This document shows positions 44,508-48,968 of a stretch of 48,968 bases of DNA, in pieces. Origin of the DNA: a virus; IMG/VR virus record IMGVR_UViG_3300017917_001961, positions 1 to 48,968 of that record; one strand, given 5' to 3'. A model generated the notes under the pieces. The model did no database searches. It was given only the letters and a program-made list of their open reading frames with translations, and was not told where the DNA came from. Every line of letters begins with the position of its first letter. Positions within the stretch are counted from its first letter, which is position 1. Position numbers and translations under genes: made by a program.

Positions 44508-45176
44508 ATGAGTTTAGATAAAAAAATTATTAGTGAAATCGAAAGATATAGAACTATTAACAAATACATTATAGAACAAACCGAGACATTACCTACTGAA
44601 GATTTAGGGGCGTTAGCACCTCCACCACCAGCAGATGCAGGCGCAGTACCCCCACCACCAACAGAAGGATTACCTGTTGCAGAACCTGAAAAAATTGATG
44701 TTGAAAACGACCCTGATGTTGAAAAATTAGACGACGAAGGAAACTCTGATGAAAAAACTAAAGATACCGAAGGCGGAACCGAAGAATTAGAAATTACTGA
44801 TTTAGTGGATTCTCAAAAAAATATTGAATCTAAACAAGAAGAATATTTTAGTAATCTTTTTAATCAGTTAGAAACATTACAATCTAAGTTAGGTGAAATG
44901 GATCAAATCATGAACAAGTTAAACACACTTGAAAATAAGATTGAAAAATACAGAGAAAAAACACCTCAAGAAAAATTAGAATTAAGAACATATGATTCAT
45001 ATCCTTTTAATCAAAAACTTTCAGATTTTTTTGAAGATAAACAAGACGATATGGAAAAGACGGGAAAAAATGATTATGTTTTAACAACTGATGAAGTTAC
45101 GGATATTAATCCTAGTGAAATCAAAAGTTCTTTCTCACCATCAAGTAATGACGATGGAGAATACAAGACTTATTAA
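44508..45176 (+). CDS. Acidic Pro-rich coiled-coil protein
   Basis: 222 residues. Residues 35-70 are a Pro/Ala linker (APPPPADAGAVPPPPTEG), residues 70-110 are strongly acidic, and residues 110-150 (QLETLQSKLGEMDQIMNKLN) form a coiled coil. The acidic, helical make-up would suit a scaffold-like or assembly protein, but no family was recognised. A clear terminator follows, which ends the structural unit before gp32. Confidence 0.6.
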   Translation: MSLDKKIISEIERYRTINKYIIEQTETLPTEDLGALAPPPPADAGAVPPPPTEGLPVAEPEKIDVENDPDVEKLDDEGNSDEKTKDTEGGTEELEITDLVDSQKNIESKQEEYFSNLFNQLETLQSKLGEMDQIMNKLNTLENKIEKYREKTPQEKLELRTYDSYPFNQKLSDFFEDKQDDMEKTGKNDYVLTTDEVTDINPSEIKSSFSPSSNDDGEYKTY

Positions 45177-45196
45177 AATAATAAAAAAAAATAATT

Positions 45197-45230
45197 AAAG
45201 GGTCATCAAAAACGATGACCCTTTTTATTT
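45197..45230 (+). terminator. Rho-independent terminator before gene 32
   Basis: An 11-bp stem AAAGGGTCATC / GATGACCCTTT (45197-45207 with 45214-45224), 6-nt loop, then TT and ATTT. The remaining gap to 45292 is AT-rich and presumably holds the gene 32 promoter, but no shared motif was found. Confidence 0.85.
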
Positions 45231-45292
45231 GACATACGACCATATATCAATTATATTTTTAATTCAATCTAACAATTTAAATAATAAAAACT

Positions 45293-46150
45293 ATGATGAG
45301 TTCATTAGACGCCGTATTGGCACAGTACGAAAAAAGTCAACAAGGGGGCGGGGCCCAAGGAAAAATGTCGCAAGACGAAAGAATGAAAAAGTATTTCGCT
45401 TTAATCCTCGGAGATAAAGAGAAATCAGGTCAGAGAAGAATTAGAATTCTTCCTACAACAGATGGATCCTCACCATTTAAAGAGGCTTGGTATCACGAAA
45501 TCCAAGTTGGAGGTCAGTGGCAAAAGTTCTACGATCCAGGAAAAAATGACAACGAACGTTCACCTTTGAATGAGGTATATGAAGAGTTGATGTCTACAGG
45601 TAAAGAGTCAGATAAAGAACTTGCAAAACAGTACAAATCTCGTAAGTTTTATATCGTAAAGGTTATCGACCGTGACCGCGAAGAAGATGGTCCAAAGTTT
45701 TGGAGATTCAAACACAACTATAAGAATGATGGTATCTTGGATAAAATCATTCCGATTTGGAGAAACAAAGGTGATATTACTGACCCTGAAAAAGGACGTG
45801 ACCTTATCATCGAATTGACAAAATCTAAAACACCTGCAGGTAAAGAATATACAAGTGTATCAACAATTATGTATGACGACCCAGCTCCTGTTCACGAAGA
45901 AAAAGAACAAGCTAACGCTTGGATTAATGATGAGTTGACTTGGTTAGATGTTTATTCTAAAAAACCTGTTGAATATCTTGAAGCGATTGCTCGCGGAGAA
46001 ACACCAAAATGGGATAACGATAAGGGTGGATATGTTTACGGAGATTCAACCGAATCTACAACATCTATGGGTGGTAGTAGTAAAAAAGCTGCAGAACCTG
46101 TTGTTGACCCACAAGCTAATGACGAACCAGACGGAGACCTTCCGTTCTAA
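45293..46150 (+). CDS. 32: Single-stranded DNA-binding protein (gp32-like)
   Basis: 285 residues (two in-frame ATGs, 45293 and 45296). The N-terminal LDAVLAQYEKSQQ, then RRIRILPTTDGSSPFKEAWY and WRFKHNYKNDGILDKIIPIW, fit the T4 gp32-like OB-fold. The C-terminal acidic tail ends DEPDGDLPF, the protein-interaction tip of many SSBs. The whole protein lacks cysteine, so the zinc site of T4 gp32 is absent. It coats single-stranded DNA and should work with UvsX and the polymerase. Its own terminator follows. Confidence 0.85.
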   Translation: MMSSLDAVLAQYEKSQQGGGAQGKMSQDERMKKYFALILGDKEKSGQRRIRILPTTDGSSPFKEAWYHEIQVGGQWQKFYDPGKNDNERSPLNEVYEELMSTGKESDKELAKQYKSRKFYIVKVIDRDREEDGPKFWRFKHNYKNDGILDKIIPIWRNKGDITDPEKGRDLIIELTKSKTPAGKEYTSVSTIMYDDPAPVHEEKEQANAWINDELTWLDVYSKKPVEYLEAIARGETPKWDNDKGGYVYGDSTESTTSMGGSSKKAAEPVVDPQANDEPDGDLPF

Positions 46151-46158
46151 TCTATAAC

Positions 46159-46190
46159 GGGCGAGATTAAATGTCTTGCCCTTAATTTTA
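46159..46190 (+). terminator. Hairpin terminator after gene 32
   Basis: GGGCGAGA (46159-46166) pairs with TCTTGCCC (46174-46181) with one G-T pair and a 7-nt loop, followed by TTAATTTTAATTT. It would separate gp32 expression from downstream genes. Confidence 0.65.
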
Positions 46191-46194
46191 ATTT

Positions 46195-46503
46195 ATGACA
46201 TTTAAAGAGGAAATTGACCTACAGTTAAGAGACAATAAAACATTATCTTATGAAATTCTAAGTCAGTTAAAAGAAAAAGGATACGCGTCTGGTAGACCAA
46301 AACAGATAGGTGATACTGTATTGTTTGGAATGATTCAGGAAGAATCTGAAGAAGGAGAACTAAATCTTAGAATTATAACTTTTCATGAAGAAGAAATAGG
46401 AGTTCTTTATGAAGAAGATGATAAGTGGTATTCTCGCCAAAAAACAAATAAAATACCAATAATTAAAAAAATTGAAGATGGCAATCAAGAAGAAAGAAAG
46501 TAG
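46195..46503 (+). CDS. Small acidic protein upstream of uvsX
   Basis: 102 residues: an N-terminal helix (IDLQLRDNKTLSYEILSQLK), then VLFGMIQEESEEGELNLRII and a Glu-rich end. Its last 26 nt overlap the start of uvsX, which suggests translational coupling. No family recognised; it could be a recombination or replication accessory factor, judged only from its neighbours. Confidence 0.6.
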   Translation: MTFKEEIDLQLRDNKTLSYEILSQLKEKGYASGRPKQIGDTVLFGMIQEESEEGELNLRIITFHEEEIGVLYEEDDKWYSRQKTNKIPIIKKIEDGNQEERK

Positions 46504-47464
46504 CGGAGGAGGATTTAAAGATAAGTTCTCAACTAAAACAAAATATAAAGAAACAAGTTATTACAATTGTGGTGAGGCGTTCTTAAATGCAAGTGGATTA
46601 CCGGGACCTATTATGGGTGGTATTAATATGTTCTTGGGACATAGTAATAGTTCTAAAACAACCGCTATGATTTTAGCCGCCGCAGACGCTCAGAAGAAAG
46701 GTCATTTACCTGTCTTTATTATTACTGAAAAGAAATGGAGCTGGGAACATGCCGTTGAATTAGGATTGGACGCTAAAAAGAATTCAGATGGTGAATGGGA
46801 TGGTGATTTCATCTTTAACGATGGATTCGACTATATCGAACAAGTTACTGATTTTATCAACGAAGTATTGGATGCACAAGAAAAAGGAGAGATAGAACAA
46901 TCTATTCTATTTCTTTGGGATTCAGTTGGTTCTATTCCTTGTAAAATGACTTTTGAAGGTAAAGGTGGAAAAATGCATTCGGCCGCAGTTCTTGCTGATA
47001 AAATAGGTATGGGTATTCATTCAAGAATTTCTAAATCAAAAAAAGAAGATTATCCCCATTACAATACATTAGTTGTGGTAAACCAACCTTGGGTTGAACT
47101 ACCAGATAATCCATTTGGACAACCTGAAATTAAGGCTAAGGGAGGAGAAGCGGTATGGTTAGCATCCTCAATAGTTTTTTTATTCGGTAACCAAAAGAAG
47201 GCTGGTATTAACCACATCACAGCAACCAAAGGAGGAAGAACCATAAGATATGCTATCAGAACTAAGATTTCAATTTTAAAGAACCATGTGAATGGTTTAG
47301 GTTATAGTGACGGTAAATTAATTGCAGTACCACAAGGGTATATTGAGGATACTAAAGAGGCTCTGGATGCATATAAGAAAGAATATTCTCAATATTGGAA
47401 CGGTATCTTATCAGGAACGGGTGAAATTAAACTTGAGGAAACTGAAGATGAGATTACTGAATAA
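46478..47464 (+). CDS. uvsX: UvsX/RecA-like recombinase
   Basis: 328 residues from the ATG at 46478. The P-loop GHSNSSKT (residues 54-61) fits the GxxxxxKT pattern, and the Walker B strand SILFLWDSVGS has Asp148. The latter part has LVVVNQPWVELPDN and GGRTIRYAIRTKISILKN. The overall size is close to T4 UvsX (391) minus part of the C-terminus. It promotes strand exchange and recombination-dependent replication on gp32-coated DNA. The acidic tail TEDEITE fits the family. It is followed by RHH-HNH cassette D. Confidence 0.9.
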   Translation: MAIKKKESSGGGFKDKFSTKTKYKETSYYNCGEAFLNASGLPGPIMGGINMFLGHSNSSKTTAMILAAADAQKKGHLPVFIITEKKWSWEHAVELGLDAKKNSDGEWDGDFIFNDGFDYIEQVTDFINEVLDAQEKGEIEQSILFLWDSVGSIPCKMTFEGKGGKMHSAAVLADKIGMGIHSRISKSKKEDYPHYNTLVVVNQPWVELPDNPFGQPEIKAKGGEAVWLASSIVFLFGNQKKAGINHITATKGGRTIRYAIRTKISILKNHVNGLGYSDGKLIAVPQGYIEDTKEALDAYKKEYSQYWNGILSGTGEIKLEETEDEITE

Positions 47465-47481
47465 AAGATATAAATAATTAT

Positions 47482-47497
47482 ACTTTTACAAGATTTG
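47482..47497 (+). promoter_or_regulatory. ACTTTTA-type box, cassette D
   Basis: ACTTTTA (47482-47488) and GATTTG (47492-47497), 31 nt before the ATG at 47513. Confidence 0.4.
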
Positions 47498-47501
47498 TTG
47501 A

Positions 47502-47511
47502 TATTTATTAA
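47502..47511 (+). promoter_or_regulatory. TATTTATTAA motif, cassette D
   Basis: TATTTATTAA ends 1 nt before the ATG at 47513. Confidence 0.35.
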
Positions 47512-47512
47512 T

Positions 47513-47674
47513 ATGGGAAGAAAAAAAGTTGAAGATGAAAAAAAGAAAGTAAAGTTAGCGGTGTCTATTGACCCTGAATTACCTCAATACTTTAAAGATA
47601 AATCTATAAACTTATCTTCTCTTGTTAATAAGTTGTTAAAAGAGTATATTAAAAATGGAGACAAAAGTTTGTAG
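47513..47674 (+). CDS. Small ribbon-helix-helix-like protein, cassette D
   Basis: 53 residues: MGRKKVEDEKKKVKLAVSID, helix PELPQYFKDK, turn INLS and helix SLVNKLLKEYIKNG. It is most like the cassette C protein (shared INLSSLVN(D/K)LLK). RHH layout as in the other cassettes. The TAG stop 47672-47674 lies inside the Cys-Ser codons of the HNH zinc ribbon, giving the same 20-nt overlap as cassettes A and C. Confidence 0.7.
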   Translation: MGRKKVEDEKKKVKLAVSIDPELPQYFKDKSINLSSLVNKLLKEYIKNGDKSL

Positions 47675-48323
47675 CAAGTGTAGTAAAGAAAAAAATGTTT
47701 GTGAGTTTGGTAAGTTAAAATCTTCTAAAGATGGGTTATTGTATTCTTGTAAAGAGTGTAATAATAAAAGGTCGGTAGATTATCGTAAAAATAATCCTGA
47801 AAAAGTTTTAGAATTGACACGAAATTGGACTAAAAAAAATCCTGAATGGGTTTACAATCGACATAAAAAATACAGATTGGAAAATTCAAAAAAATTAAAC
47901 GAATTACGTATAGATTGGTTAAATAATAATCCTGAAAAAAGAAAAGAATATCGGAAAAATTATAAACCAAGAAAGTGGGAACAAAGAAAAGAACGAAGAA
48001 ATAGTGACCCTATTTTTAATCTAATGAATAGAATGAGATGTAGAATATGGAAATATTTAAATATTTTTGAAATAACCAAAAAAAATAAAACATTTGATAT
48101 TGTTGGATGTTCTCCTGAATTTTTGAAAGAATATTTAGAAAAACAATTTGTAACTGGAATGACTTGGGAAAATAGAGATAAATGGCATATTGACCATATT
48201 ATTCCATTATCTTCAGCAAAAACAGAAGATGAAGTTTACAAATTATGTCATTATACTAATTTACAACCTTTATGGTTTGAAGATAATATTAGAAAAGGAA
48301 ACAAAATTTTATTCACACTTTAA
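47655..48323 (+). CDS. HNH homing-type endonuclease, cassette D
   Basis: 222 residues. Zinc ribbon CSKC (residues 6-9) and CKEC near residue 33, a long linker with repeated NNPEK motifs (NNPEKVLELTRNW, NNPEKRKEYRKNY), then HNH core WHIDHIIPLSSAKTEDE and LCHYTNLQPLWFEDNIRKG. Complete metal site. It is inserted between the uvsX and rnh genes. Confidence 0.85.
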   Translation: METKVCSKCSKEKNVCEFGKLKSSKDGLLYSCKECNNKRSVDYRKNNPEKVLELTRNWTKKNPEWVYNRHKKYRLENSKKLNELRIDWLNNNPEKRKEYRKNYKPRKWEQRKERRNSDPIFNLMNRMRCRIWKYLNIFEITKKNKTFDIVGCSPEFLKEYLEKQFVTGMTWENRDKWHIDHIIPLSSAKTEDEVYKLCHYTNLQPLWFEDNIRKGNKILFTL

Positions 48324-48332
48324 ATCACGTTT

Positions 48333-48968
48333 GTGATTAAGACATTATTAGTAGACGGAAACAACTTATTTAAAATAGGGTTCCACGGTGTAAAGGAGCT
48401 CTTTAACGATGGTTCTCATGTTGGTGGGGTATATCACTTCATTAATACTTTGAGACGATTCTTGGAGGAGCATAATCACGATAAGGTGGTTGTATTTTGG
48501 GATGGAGATTCAAACTCATCCGCAAGAAAAAAATTATACCCACAATATAAAGAGAATAGAAGAGTTGATGGTATGAATGAGTTTAAGTACGAATCATACC
48601 TCACCCAAATGTCTCGTGTTAAACAATATCTGGAAGAAGTATTTGTTAGGCAAGTTGAGATGCACGATAACGAGGCAGATGACCTTATTGCGTATTATTG
48701 TAAAATCGCTAAAGATGAGAAAATTATTATATTTTCCGCGGATAAGGATTTAACACAATTAATAAGTGAGAATGTTACAATATTCTCACCAATCAATAAA
48801 CATTATTATAAATTTGGTGATAAGATAACCATCAATAAGGTTGAGATATTACATCAAAATGTTTTACCCTGTAAAGTGTTTACAGGTGATAAATCAGATA
48901 ACATCGATGGAATTGAAGGTTTAGGTGAAAAAACCTTGGTTAAATACTTTCCTGAATTGCAGGAAAAA
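48333..48968 (+). CDS. rnh: RNase H / 5'-3' exonuclease (FEN-like), 3' end outside window
   Basis: 212 codons are visible and the frame runs off the window. The start is taken as GTG at 48333; an in-frame stop lies at 48321-48323 and no ATG lies between. TLLVDGNNLFKIG, VVVFWDGDSNSSARKKLYPQ, MHDNEADDLIAYYC, IIFSADKDLTQL and FTGDKSDNIDGIEGLGEKT are the conserved acidic motifs of the FEN1/T4 RNase H family, with the two-metal carboxylates in place. It removes RNA primers and 5' flaps on the lagging strand. Confidence 0.9.
   Translation, partial: MIKTLLVDGNNLFKIGFHGVKELFNDGSHVGGVYHFINTLRRFLEEHNHDKVVVFWDGDSNSSARKKLYPQYKENRRVDGMNEFKYESYLTQMSRVKQYLEEVFVRQVEMHDNEADDLIAYYCKIAKDEKIIIFSADKDLTQLISENVTIFSPINKHYYKFGDKITINKVEILHQNVLPCKVFTGDKSDNIDGIEGLGEKTLVKYFPELQEK

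Overview
This AT-rich window is part of a T4-superfamily contractile-tailed phage genome. Recognisable homologues of T4 gp43 (DNA polymerase), gp32, UvsX, RNase H, gp13 neck, gp18 sheath, gp19 tube, gp26-like and gp53 are present, with very large baseplate proteins. Most start codons sit in A/T-rich contexts without a clear Shine-Dalgarno sequence (exceptions near 1445 and 5749). This is compatible with a Bacteroidota host, but that is only an inference. No tRNA, CRISPR, integrase or retroelement was seen. No gene-free stretch exceeds about 120 bases.

Layout. Bases 1-5506 hold virion surface genes: a 5'-truncated collagen-like fibre with Gly-Ser/Thr-Ser triplets, several beta-rich fibre or decoration proteins, and two proteins with mucin-like Thr-Pro stalks. 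A terminator follows. Bases 5581-6327 hold a small ribbon-helix-helix (RHH) gene overlapping an HNH endonuclease gene. Bases 6385-10927 are a tight four-gene glycosyltransferase operon, closed by a second, inverted RHH-HNH cassette (10924-11605). Then come a small gene, the family B DNA polymerase and a third RHH-HNH cassette. Bases 15733-21620 are a minus-strand block, transcribed in the order SET-domain protein, SNF2 helicase, lone HNH gene, superoxide-dismutase/nuclease-like fusion, gp13-like neck and a small beta protein. From 21668 the plus strand carries neck/terminator proteins, an orphan reverse RHH gene, sheath, HAD phosphatase, tube, a tail chaperone gene with a probable programmed frameshift, tape measure, and baseplate genes (one with an OmpA-like domain, one with a C-terminal IPT/TIG domain). 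The end carries gp32, UvsX, a fourth RHH-HNH cassette and a 3'-truncated RNase H.

How it may fit together. The glycosyltransferases lie beside Ser/Thr-rich and collagen-like fibre genes, and two of them belong to families (GT60-like, GT25) with known members that glycosylate Thr-rich or collagen proteins. The phage may therefore glycosylate its own fibres. The four RHH-HNH cassettes share gene order, a 20-23 nt overlap and an upstream ACTTTTA box. They look like one repeated bicistronic mobile unit, and two copies flank the glycosyltransferase operon. A motif close to TATTTATAAT precedes at least 17 genes on both strands in the sense orientation and is probably the phage's own late promoter or another expression signal.
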